The notes under the pieces were generated by a model. That model had not been told where the DNA came from, searched no databases, and was given only the letters and a program-made list of their open reading frames with translations. The position numbers were made by a program, and so were the translations under genes. Shown here piece after piece: positions 1 to 6,969 of a stretch of DNA of 64,000 bases. How positions within the stretch are numbered: position 1 is the first letter of the stretch; each line of letters starts with the position of its first letter. This stretch comes from Limnohabitans sp. G3-2 (GTDB lineage: Bacteria; Pseudomonadota; Gammaproteobacteria; Burkholderiales; Burkholderiaceae_C), in contig NZ_NESG01000002.1 in NCBI RefSeq assembly GCF_002778275.1, forward strand, positions 248,001-312,000, read 5' to 3'.

Positions 1-1286
1 ATGCGCTGGGCCTGGCGCACGCCGTCGCGCAAGCGCTGCACGTCGCGTGGGTCGCTCAAAAACTGCGGGTCAATCAGTGGCGCGCTGTTCGGGTTACGGT
101 CGGCCAGTTGCACGCGGCCTCGGCTGTCCGGTTGCAGCAAACACACATGCAAAGAGTAACCGTGCCCCAGCGTCAGTTGGCGGCCATGGTCCACCAGTTT
201 GGCGACCACAAAGTGCAGCTGAATGTCCGGGTGCGCCTCATCAGGTCGGCTTTTGTAAAACGCGCCGCCTTCGGCAAAGTTGGTGGTCAAGCGCCCGGTG
301 CGGTGCTGCCGCCAGGCCCACAGGGCCTGCAAGGTGTGCCACATGCCTTGGGGTGACACGCCGATCAAATCGGTCTGCCCCGGCGCATCGGCCACCAGCA
401 CCGCGTCAGGGTGGTCGTGCAGGTTGTCGCCCACGCCCGGCAAGTCCCGCAGCACCTCAATGCCCAGGCTTTGCAAATGCGCAGCAGGCCCAATGCCCGA
501 ACGCATGAGGATGGCGGGCGAATGGAAAGCGCCTGCACTCAAAATGATGCCGCGCCGAGCCGTCAAGGTCTTCGCCTGGCCACCCTGCAGGGTGTGCACT
601 TGCCGCGCCACGCCATCCACCAGGCCAATGCGGTCCACGGTGACCCCGGTCATGACGTGCAAGTTAGGTCGGCCCAAGTTGGGCGTGAGGTAGGCCTTGG
701 CGGCGCTGAACCGTTCGCCCGCTTTTTGCGTGACTTGGTACAAACCCACGCCTTCTTGGGTGGGGCCATTGAAGTCGGTGGTGTGCGCCAAACCCGCTTG
801 CACGCCCGCCTCGACAAAGCGTTTGGAAAACGCATTGGGGCTTTGCAGGTCGGCCACGTTCAAGGGGCCGTTTTGGCCATGCCACGCGTTGTGGATGCGC
901 TCGTTGTGCTCGGCCTTGAGAAAGTAGGGCAACACCTCGGACCATGACCACCCCGCGCAACCCATGTCGGCCCAGGTGTCGTAATCCACGGCTTGGCCCC
1001 GGATGTAGGCCATCGCATTGGTCGAGCTGGAGCCGCCCAAAGTGCGGCCACGCGGCTGGAAACCGATGCGGCCATTCAAGCCGGGTTGCGGCACGGTGTT
1101 CAGCCCTTGCGAGACGATTTCGGTGCGGGCCATGAGCGCAATGCCCGCGGGGCAATGGATCAAGGCGCTGGTATCGGGCGGCCCAGCCTCGATCAGGGCC
1201 ACCTGCACGGCAGGGTCTTCGCTCAAACGGGCTGCCAGCACACAACCGGCCGAGCCGCCGCCCACAATCACGTGATCAAATTCCAT
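1..1286 (-). CDS. GMC-family FAD-dependent alcohol/choline dehydrogenase (C-terminus off window)
   Basis: FAD-dependent oxidoreductase of the glucose-methanol-choline family, oxidising an alcohol to an aldehyde. The first 428 residues are visible and the C-terminus lies left of the window. The N-terminus carries the FAD-binding motif GGGSAGCVLAARLSE near residues 9-23, the first GMC signature around GGSSSTNAMAYIRG, and the second around GAFHSPAILMRSGIGP. The ATG at 1286-1284 begins a typical GMC N-terminus (MEFDHVIVGGGSAG). It is divergent from an AlkB-type alkane hydroxylase 178 bp away. AlkJ, which oxidises the alkanols made by AlkB in the classic alk system, belongs to this family, so an AlkJ-like role is a reasonable inference. 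A choline dehydrogenase cannot be excluded without the C-terminus. Confidence 0.9.
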   Translation of the reverse strand, partial: MEFDHVIVGGGSAGCVLAARLSEDPAVQVALIEAGPPDTSALIHCPAGIALMARTEIVSQGLNTVPQPGLNGRIGFQPRGRTLGGSSSTNAMAYIRGQAVDYDTWADMGCAGWSWSEVLPYFLKAEHNERIHNAWHGQNGPLNVADLQSPNAFSKRFVEAGVQAGLAHTTDFNGPTQEGVGLYQVTQKAGERFSAAKAYLTPNLGRPNLHVMTGVTVDRIGLVDGVARQVHTLQGGQAKTLTARRGIILSAGAFHSPAILMRSGIGPAAHLQSLGIEVLRDLPGVGDNLHDHPDAVLVADAPGQTDLIGVSPQGMWHTLQALWAWRQHRTGRLTTNFAEGGAFYKSRPDEAHPDIQLHFVVAKLVDHGRQLTLGHGYSLHVCLLQPDSRGRVQLADRNPNSAPLIDPQFLSDPRDVQRLRDGVRQAQR

Positions 1287-1464
1287 GGCTTGTTCCACCC
1301 AAAGTTTTGTGGAACCAATGTAAGGGCTGGGGGCTGCGACGGCCTGTCTTGCAGGCGTCAAACATGGCGGTGGCCAAACCCTCACAATGGCTGGACATTC
1401 GGGGACACGCCCGGTGGACTGTCATGCCTATTTCTCGCACGCATCATCTCAACAGGACCCCTCC

Positions 1465-2616
1465 ATGAGCCATCCCACGCTCGACCTCCAAGAAGAATGG
1501 CAAGACAAGCGTTGGTGGTGGCTGCTGAGCCCTTCGATCCCGCTGGCCTTCACGGCCTCCTTGCTGGCTTTCGTCTGGACGGGCCCATGGTGGTGCATGC
1601 TGCTGGCCCCGCTCGTGATCCATGTCTTGTTGCCACTGCTCGACCGCGTGTTGGGCGAAGACTTCAGCAACCCACCCGAGTCGGCGGTGGCGCAGCTCGA
1701 AGGCGATCTGTTTTACCGCGTCATGGTGTGGGCCTATGTGCCCGTGCAATGGATCGGCACCGTGTTGGGCGCCTGGATTGCGGCCACGCAGCCCTTGCCC
1801 TGGATGGGCTATGTCGCCTTGGTGTTGACCGTGGGGGCCATCAACGGCATTGGCATTGGCACCGCGCATGAGCTGGGTCACAAAAAAGAAGCCTTGGACC
1901 GGTGGCTGTCCAAGATCGCGTTGGCCCCCAGTGCGTATGGCCACTTTTTTGTAGAGCACAACCGGGGACACCACAAACGCGTGGCCACCCCAGAAGACCC
2001 GGCCAGCGCACGCATGGGTGAAAGCTTTTGGGCCTTCTTGCCGCGCTCGGTGTGGGGCAGCCTGCAATCGGCTTGGGCGCTGGAACAAGAGCGCCTGAAC
2101 AAACTGGGCCTCAGCGTTTGGCATGGGCAAAACCACAACCTGCAAGCCTGGGGCCTGACCCTGCTCTTGTTTGGCACGCTGGTGGCATGGCTAGGCTCGA
2201 TGGCCTTGCCCTTTTTGCTGTTGCAGGCCGTGTATGCGGCCTCGATGCTGGAGGTGGTGAACTATGTGGAGCACTACGGTTTGCTGCGCCAGCGTGACGC
2301 GTCTGGCCGCTATGTGCGTTGCGAGCCCGAGCACTCATGGAACAGCAACCACCTGGTGGGCAACTTGTTGCTCTACCAGCTGCAAAGGCATTCGGACCAC
2401 CACGCACACCCCAGTCGGCGTTATCAGGCGCTGCGGCATTTTGCCGCCGCGCCGCAACTGCCCGCAGGCTATGCCACGATGATCACGGTGGCTTATCTGC
2501 CGCCCCTGTGGTTCGCTTGGATGGACCACCGCGTCATGGCCCACTATGGCGGCGACTTGGGTTTGGTCAACCTGCAAGCGTCGGCTCGGAAAAACCGCCT
2601 GGAGACAGGGCACTGA
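1465..2616 (+). CDS. alkB: Alkane 1-monooxygenase (AlkB-type membrane di-iron hydroxylase)
   Basis: Integral-membrane non-heme di-iron hydroxylase that oxidises medium-chain alkanes to 1-alkanols using electrons from rubredoxin. The 383-residue protein has several hydrophobic segments and all the histidine clusters of the family: AHELGHKK, EHNRGHHKRVATPEDPASAR, NYVEHYGL, and LQRHSDHHAHPSRRYQALR near the C-terminus. NYVEHYGL separates AlkB from related desaturases and xylene monooxygenases. The ATG at 1465 is preferred over an in-frame one 26 codons upstream because AGGA lies just ahead of it and the product then has the normal AlkB length. There is no fused rubredoxin, and no rubredoxin or rubredoxin reductase gene in the window, so electron transfer must be supplied from elsewhere. 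Confidence 0.95.
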   Translation: MSHPTLDLQEEWQDKRWWWLLSPSIPLAFTASLLAFVWTGPWWCMLLAPLVIHVLLPLLDRVLGEDFSNPPESAVAQLEGDLFYRVMVWAYVPVQWIGTVLGAWIAATQPLPWMGYVALVLTVGAINGIGIGTAHELGHKKEALDRWLSKIALAPSAYGHFFVEHNRGHHKRVATPEDPASARMGESFWAFLPRSVWGSLQSAWALEQERLNKLGLSVWHGQNHNLQAWGLTLLLFGTLVAWLGSMALPFLLLQAVYAASMLEVVNYVEHYGLLRQRDASGRYVRCEPEHSWNSNHLVGNLLLYQLQRHSDHHAHPSRRYQALRHFAAAPQLPAGYATMITVAYLPPLWFAWMDHRVMAHYGGDLGLVNLQASARKNRLETGH

Positions 2617-2939
2617 GCCCTGCCGCACCTTGGGCACGCGCAGCTGGGGCGGCAACGGGTGTTTTGGGTTCGCGTGTCATGGTGAGCGCTTTCAAAAAGG
2701 GGGAAGATGCCGAGGTGTGAACCCTGTGCACCTGATTCACCCACCCATTTTTCCCACGCGCGCGCGCCCCGTCTGTCCGCCTGCACACGCAAGCACCATC
2801 CGGTTACAAAACCAGAACAATCGAGCAGATCACCCGCGAGATGTAACAAAGTTTCAATATTTGGCATACGATGGTTACATGTTGGGTGCATCAAGTCTGA
2901 GTCGACTTGGGCACACACCTCTATGAAAGTGAGACCCCC
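2617..2939. other. Intergenic region between alkB and gap
   Basis: About 320 bp without a credible gene. Short open frames here overlap in several phases and resemble no protein I know. The right half is more AT-rich than its surroundings. It holds 7-bp inverted arms ATGTAAC (2841-2847) and GTTACAT (2874-2880), plus a HexR-like box listed separately. I found no convincing -35/-10 pair for gap and no terminator for alkB. Confidence 0.5.
2842..2856. promoter_or_regulatory. HexR-like palindromic operator candidate upstream of gap
   Basis: The sequence TGTAACAAAGTTTCA is a palindrome with one mismatch and a 3-bp centre, 84 bp before the gap start. It resembles the TGTAAT/ATTACA-type boxes described for HexR, the repressor of central sugar metabolism whose proteobacterial regulons include gap. 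That link is from memory and the match is imperfect. Confidence 0.3.
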
Positions 2940-3941
2940 ATGACCACCAAGATCGGCATCAACGGCTTTGGCCGCATCGGACGCATGGTTCTGCGTGCCG
3001 CCGTGCAAAATTTCCAGGATGTGCAGATCGTGGGCATCAACGACCTGCTGGAGCCCGAATACCTGGCCTACATGCTGGAGTACGACAGCGTGCATGGCCG
3101 TTTTCAAGGCACGCTGGCCGTGGAGGGCTCCACCTTGATCGTGAATGGCCAACGCATCCGCCTCACCCAAGAGCGCGACCCATCCCAGCTCAAGTGGAAC
3201 GAGGTGGGCGCCGACGTGGTGATCGAAGCCACGGGCTTGTTTCTGGACAAGGACAGCGCAGGCCAACACCTGAGCGCGGGCGCCAGGAAAGTGGTGATGT
3301 CGGCCCCCTCCAAAGACGACACGCCCATGTTTGTTTTCGGCGTGAACCATGCGTCCTACGCCGGCCAAGCGATCATCAGCAACGCCAGCTGCACCACCAA
3401 TGCACTGGCCCCCATCACCAAAGTGCTGAACGACAAATGGGGCATCCAACGCGGCCTGATGACCACCGTGCACGCCACCACCGCCACCCAAAAAACCGTG
3501 GATGGCCCGAGCAACAAAGACTGGCGCGGCGGGCGCGGCATTCTGGAAAACATCATCCCCAGCAGCACCGGCGCGGCCAAGGCGGTGGGCGTGGTGATTC
3601 CCGAGATCAAGGGCCGATTGACGGGCGTGGCGGTGCGTGTGCCCACCAGCGATGTGTCGCTGGTGGATTTGACGGCCGAGCTCAGCCGCCCAGCCACGTA
3701 TGCGGAAATCTGCGCCGAAATGAAGGCCCAAAGCCTTGGGGCCTTAAAGGGCGTGTTGGGCTACACCGAGGCCAAGGTGGTGTCGACCGATTTCCGGGGC
3801 GAGGTCTGTACCAGCGTGTTCGACGCCGAAGCCGGCATGGCCCTGGACAGCACCTTCATCAAGGTGATGGCCTGGTACGACAACGAGTGGGGCTACTCGA
3901 ACAAGTGCGTGGAGATGGCGCGGGTGGTGGGCAAGGCCTAA
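2940..3941 (+). CDS. gap: Glyceraldehyde-3-phosphate dehydrogenase, type I
   Basis: Catalyses NAD-dependent oxidative phosphorylation of glyceraldehyde 3-phosphate to 1,3-bisphosphoglycerate in cytosolic glycolysis, and the reverse reaction in gluconeogenesis. At 333 residues it has the usual length. The Rossmann motif INGFGRIGR is at residues 7-15, Asp35 (in GIND) is consistent with NAD preference, and the catalytic Cys151 lies in ASCTTN. The C-terminus includes the conserved WYDNEWGYS. The ATG at 2940 gives the canonical start [12 protein letters not shown], and an in-frame ATG 11 codons upstream would add an atypical extension. The gene stands alone, without pgk or tkt beside it. Confidence 0.98.
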   Translation: MTTKIGINGFGRIGRMVLRAAVQNFQDVQIVGINDLLEPEYLAYMLEYDSVHGRFQGTLAVEGSTLIVNGQRIRLTQERDPSQLKWNEVGADVVIEATGLFLDKDSAGQHLSAGARKVVMSAPSKDDTPMFVFGVNHASYAGQAIISNASCTTNALAPITKVLNDKWGIQRGLMTTVHATTATQKTVDGPSNKDWRGGRGILENIIPSSTGAAKAVGVVIPEIKGRLTGVAVRVPTSDVSLVDLTAELSRPATYAEICAEMKAQSLGALKGVLGYTEAKVVSTDFRGEVCTSVFDAEAGMALDSTFIKVMAWYDNEWGYSNKCVEMARVVGKA

Positions 3942-4014
3942 GGCCTGAGCCCTGCGCGTTCGTGCGAGCGAAAAGGGCAGGGTTTCACCGTCCCCCGCCT
4001 AGCCACCCGGGGCC

Positions 4015-4908
4015 TCAGTTCTTGACGATCTTGACTTGGTTGAGCTGGGCCTGTGCCTTGACCAACGAAGGCACCATCTCGCTGCCATAGCCCAAAGCCA
4101 CGGCCGTGTTCAGGGCCTGGTGCACGCTGGTGCCAATGATGGAAGGCACCTTCACACTCTCGGTCAAGTGCGAGTAATAACGCAAATCCTTGGCCGCGTT
4201 GTTCAACTCAAACTTCATCGCGCCATAGTCACCCTGCAGGGTTTTGGACATCAGCTGGAACAGGCCTGAGTTGACCCCGCCTGCCGAGATGACCTGCACC
4301 AATTTGTCCAGGTCCACGCCGGCCTTGGCCCCCACAGCAAAGGCTTCGGCCGTGGCCGTGCAAATGGCCTGCGCCACAAAGTTGTTGAGCAGCTTGACGA
4401 CGTGGCCCGAGCCCATCTCGCCCACATGGAACACGTTTTCGCTGTAAGCGCGAATCACCGGCTCGATGCGGGCAAACACCTCGGGCGTCGCGCCCACCAT
4501 CGAATTGAGCTTGCCCGCCTCGGCCTCGATGGGCGTGCGCGTGAGCGGCGCGTCCACATACACCACACCTTGCGCGGCGCACAAGGCGGCCAGGCGGCGG
4601 GTGGATTCGGGCTCGCTGGTGGAGGTGTCAATGACGACCAGGCCCGCGCACGCCTTGGACAGCAAACCGCCTGGCCCGGCCACCACCGCCTCGACCTGGG
4701 GTGAGCCGGTCACGCAGATGAGCACCGCATCACAGGCGGCCAAATCGGCATAACTGCCCACCTGGCGGGCGCCTGCGGCCAACAGGTCTTGCACGGGCGC
4801 AGTGCGTTGGTGCACCGAAATCGACAAGTCAAACCCCTTGGCCCGGATGTTCTTGGCCATGCCATGGCCCATCAAACCCGAAGCGCCGACAAATCCGATG
4901 TGTTGCAT
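4015..4908 (-). CDS. Beta-hydroxyacid dehydrogenase (3-hydroxyisobutyrate dehydrogenase / YihU-like)
   Basis: NAD(P)-dependent dehydrogenase of the 3-hydroxyisobutyrate dehydrogenase superfamily; the substrate cannot be read from sequence. The 297 residues show the N-terminal dinucleotide motif GFVGASGLMG (an Ala-Ser in place of the usual second Gly) and the catalytic Lys172 in GEMGSGHVVKLLNN. The segment usually written DAPVSGG reads DAPLTRTP, with Arg124. That is closer to the GRT-type loop of YihU sulfolactaldehyde/succinate-semialdehyde reductases than to true MmsB or GarR, as I recall those sequences. It is monocistronic, convergent with gap and divergent from the acyl-CoA synthetase. 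No valine-degradation genes are nearby, which argues against a dedicated mmsB role. Confidence 0.8.
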   Translation of the reverse strand: MQHIGFVGASGLMGHGMAKNIRAKGFDLSISVHQRTAPVQDLLAAGARQVGSYADLAACDAVLICVTGSPQVEAVVAGPGGLLSKACAGLVVIDTSTSEPESTRRLAALCAAQGVVYVDAPLTRTPIEAEAGKLNSMVGATPEVFARIEPVIRAYSENVFHVGEMGSGHVVKLLNNFVAQAICTATAEAFAVGAKAGVDLDKLVQVISAGGVNSGLFQLMSKTLQGDYGAMKFELNNAAKDLRYYSHLTESVKVPSIIGTSVHQALNTAVALGYGSEMVPSLVKAQAQLNQVKIVKN

Positions 4909-5016
4909 GTGAGTCTCTGGTGTGTGGTGGATAAGAAGTGGATTTTGGGAGAAATTTCAGGCCCAAGGTGTCGCCTGGGCAGCCTTCGCGGCGCCAATGT
5001 CTGACTACCATCGCGC

Positions 5017-6906
5017 ATGCACCTGACCACCTCATCCCCTGTCTCGTCCCTGGCCGACATCCGGCGCATCGAAGCCACCCCCTTGGCACAAAGCATGCCT
5101 TGGGCCAGCACCTACGCGCTGATTGCCGCCAGCGCTCAAGCCCATGCAGACCACCCCGCACTGACTTTTTTGGACACCGGGCAGCCGGGCGGCCCTTCCA
5201 CCACCTGGACTTACCGTGACCTGCTGCAAGGCCTTCACCAGACGGCCAATTTGCTGCACGGCCTGGGCATACACGCAGGCGATGTGGTGGCCATCTTGCT
5301 GCCCGGCGGACTGGCCTACCACCTGGCCCTGTGGGGTGGCGAGGCGGCGGGCATTGTGCAGCCGCTCAACCCTTTGCTGAGCGAAGACAAACTGCTGTCT
5401 CTGCTGCGCGCCAGTCACGCCAAAGTGCTGATCGCCCACGGCGTGGACGATGACAGCCGCATGCGCGACAAAGCGCTGCGACTGCAAGCCCAATTGCCCG
5501 ACTTGAAAACCGTGTTGCTGGTTCACCCGCAGGGCGCCCCCTTGGCACCCGATCTGCCGGCTGGCACACAAGACTTTCAGGCCCTGCGCCAGCAACAAGT
5601 CAGCGACCACCTGCTGAGCGGGCGGGTCTTCCAGCCAAGCGACATCGCCGCTTACTTCCACACCGGCGGCACCACCGGTGCGCCCAAGCTGGCCAGGCAC
5701 AGCCACGGCGCACAAGTCTTCACCGCGTGGGCCAATGCCACGATGCAGGGCTTTCGCGCGAGCGATGTGACGATCAACGGCTACCCACTGTTCCATGTGG
5801 CGGGTGTGCTGCCCGGCGCACTGTGTTCACTGGCCATCGGCATGCACGTCATCATTCCCACGCCCAGCCTGTTTCGCAACCGCGAGGTGGTGCACAACTA
5901 CTGGCGACTGGCCGAGCACCACCGCTGCACGCTGATGTCGGGCGTGCCCACGGTGCTGGCCGCTTTGGCGGGGGTGCCGCTCGATGGCGCGGACATCTCA
6001 CGCCTGCGCTCGGTGCGCACGGGGGCGGCGCCGCTGCCGCCCGAATTGGCGCAGCGCTTTGAACACACCTTTGGCCTGCAGATCAACGAAAGCTTGGGCA
6101 TGACCGAGACTGCTGGCTTGAGCACCGTGTCCCCGCCTGGCCTGAGCGCCCCGGCAGGCTGCGTGGGCTGGCCGCTGCCGCATGCGCAGGTGCGCACCGT
6201 GGCCTTGAGCAGCGACGACCAAGCCACCGGGCAAGACCTGCCCACCGGCGGCAAAGGCATGGTGCTCTACAAAGGCCCCAACTTGTTCTCGGGCTACCTG
6301 GACGCAAAAGAAACCGCCCGCAGCTTCACGCCAGAGGGCTGGCTCATCACCGGCGATGTGGGCTTCATCGACGAACAAGGTCGATTGCACCTGTCGGGCC
6401 GCGCCAAAGACTTGATCATCCGTGGCGGGCACAACATCGACCCCAAGGTGATCGAAGACGCGTTGGGCGCCCACCCCGCCGTGGACTTGTGCGCCGCCGT
6501 GGGTGCGCCAGATGCCTATGCGGGTGAACTGCCCGTGGCATTTGCCACGCTCAAGGCCGGCGCCCAGGTGAGCGAAGCCGAGTTGCTGGCCTTCACCGCC
6601 GAGCGTGTGGACGAAGGCCCTGCCAAGCCCAAGAGCCTCACCCTCCTTGAACGCATGCCCGTGACCAACGTCGGGAAGATTTACAAACCCGAATTGCGCA
6701 CCCTGGCCACGGCTGCGGTGGTGCAAGGCCTGATCGAGCAAGTGCTCAAGCCCTTGCAAACGCCTGCTGCGCAATGGCCGAGCGTGCAGGCGGCAGGCGA
6801 TGCGCCCGTCGAGGTCGATGCCCGCGCCACGCCAGCTGCTGTTTGGGCAAGCCTTCAGCCCCTGCTGGCCGCACTGCCGGTCAAACTGGTGCTGCACACG
6901 CCGTGA
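5017..6906 (+). CDS. Acyl-CoA synthetase (AMP-forming, ANL superfamily)
   Basis: ATP-dependent acid:CoA ligase that adenylates a carboxylic acid and transfers it to CoA. The 629-residue protein carries the phosphate-binding loop YFHTGGTTGAPK at about residues 214-225, the NESLGMTETAG adenylate motif, the GWLITGDVG hinge region, and the C-terminal catalytic lysine in TNVGKIYKPEL. It extends about 60 residues beyond that lysine with an Ala/Pro-rich tail. The substrate is not obvious, though a fatty acid or another hydrophobic acid is typical of the family. An AlkB-type hydroxylase 2.4 kb upstream makes an alkane-degradation role possible, but two unrelated genes lie between. A strong hairpin terminator follows. 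Confidence 0.88.
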   Translation: MHLTTSSPVSSLADIRRIEATPLAQSMPWASTYALIAASAQAHADHPALTFLDTGQPGGPSTTWTYRDLLQGLHQTANLLHGLGIHAGDVVAILLPGGLAYHLALWGGEAAGIVQPLNPLLSEDKLLSLLRASHAKVLIAHGVDDDSRMRDKALRLQAQLPDLKTVLLVHPQGAPLAPDLPAGTQDFQALRQQQVSDHLLSGRVFQPSDIAAYFHTGGTTGAPKLARHSHGAQVFTAWANATMQGFRASDVTINGYPLFHVAGVLPGALCSLAIGMHVIIPTPSLFRNREVVHNYWRLAEHHRCTLMSGVPTVLAALAGVPLDGADISRLRSVRTGAAPLPPELAQRFEHTFGLQINESLGMTETAGLSTVSPPGLSAPAGCVGWPLPHAQVRTVALSSDDQATGQDLPTGGKGMVLYKGPNLFSGYLDAKETARSFTPEGWLITGDVGFIDEQGRLHLSGRAKDLIIRGGHNIDPKVIEDALGAHPAVDLCAAVGAPDAYAGELPVAFATLKAGAQVSEAELLAFTAERVDEGPAKPKSLTLLERMPVTNVGKIYKPELRTLATAAVVQGLIEQVLKPLQTPAAQWPSVQAAGDAPVEVDARATPAAVWASLQPLLAALPVKLVLHTP

Positions 6907-6925
6907 GGGCTGAAGCCCCCAAAAC

Positions 6926-6950
6926 ATGCCACGGCTGGCGTGGCATTTTT
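6926..6950. terminator. Bidirectional Rho-independent terminator between the acyl-CoA synthetase and topB
   Basis: Perfect 8-bp stem ATGCCACG/CGTGGCAT (6926-6933 and 6939-6946) with a 5-base loop, followed by TTTTT on the plus strand and by GTTTTG on the minus strand. It sits between two convergent genes. Confidence 0.85.
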
Positions 6951-6969
6951 CAGGGCGGCCGCTGCAGAC

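Noticed and set aside
2567-2788. Minus-strand frame in the alkB-gap intergenic region
   Set aside because: Composition is arginine/alanine-rich as in shadow frames, it overlaps the alkB end, and no homologous family is recognisable.
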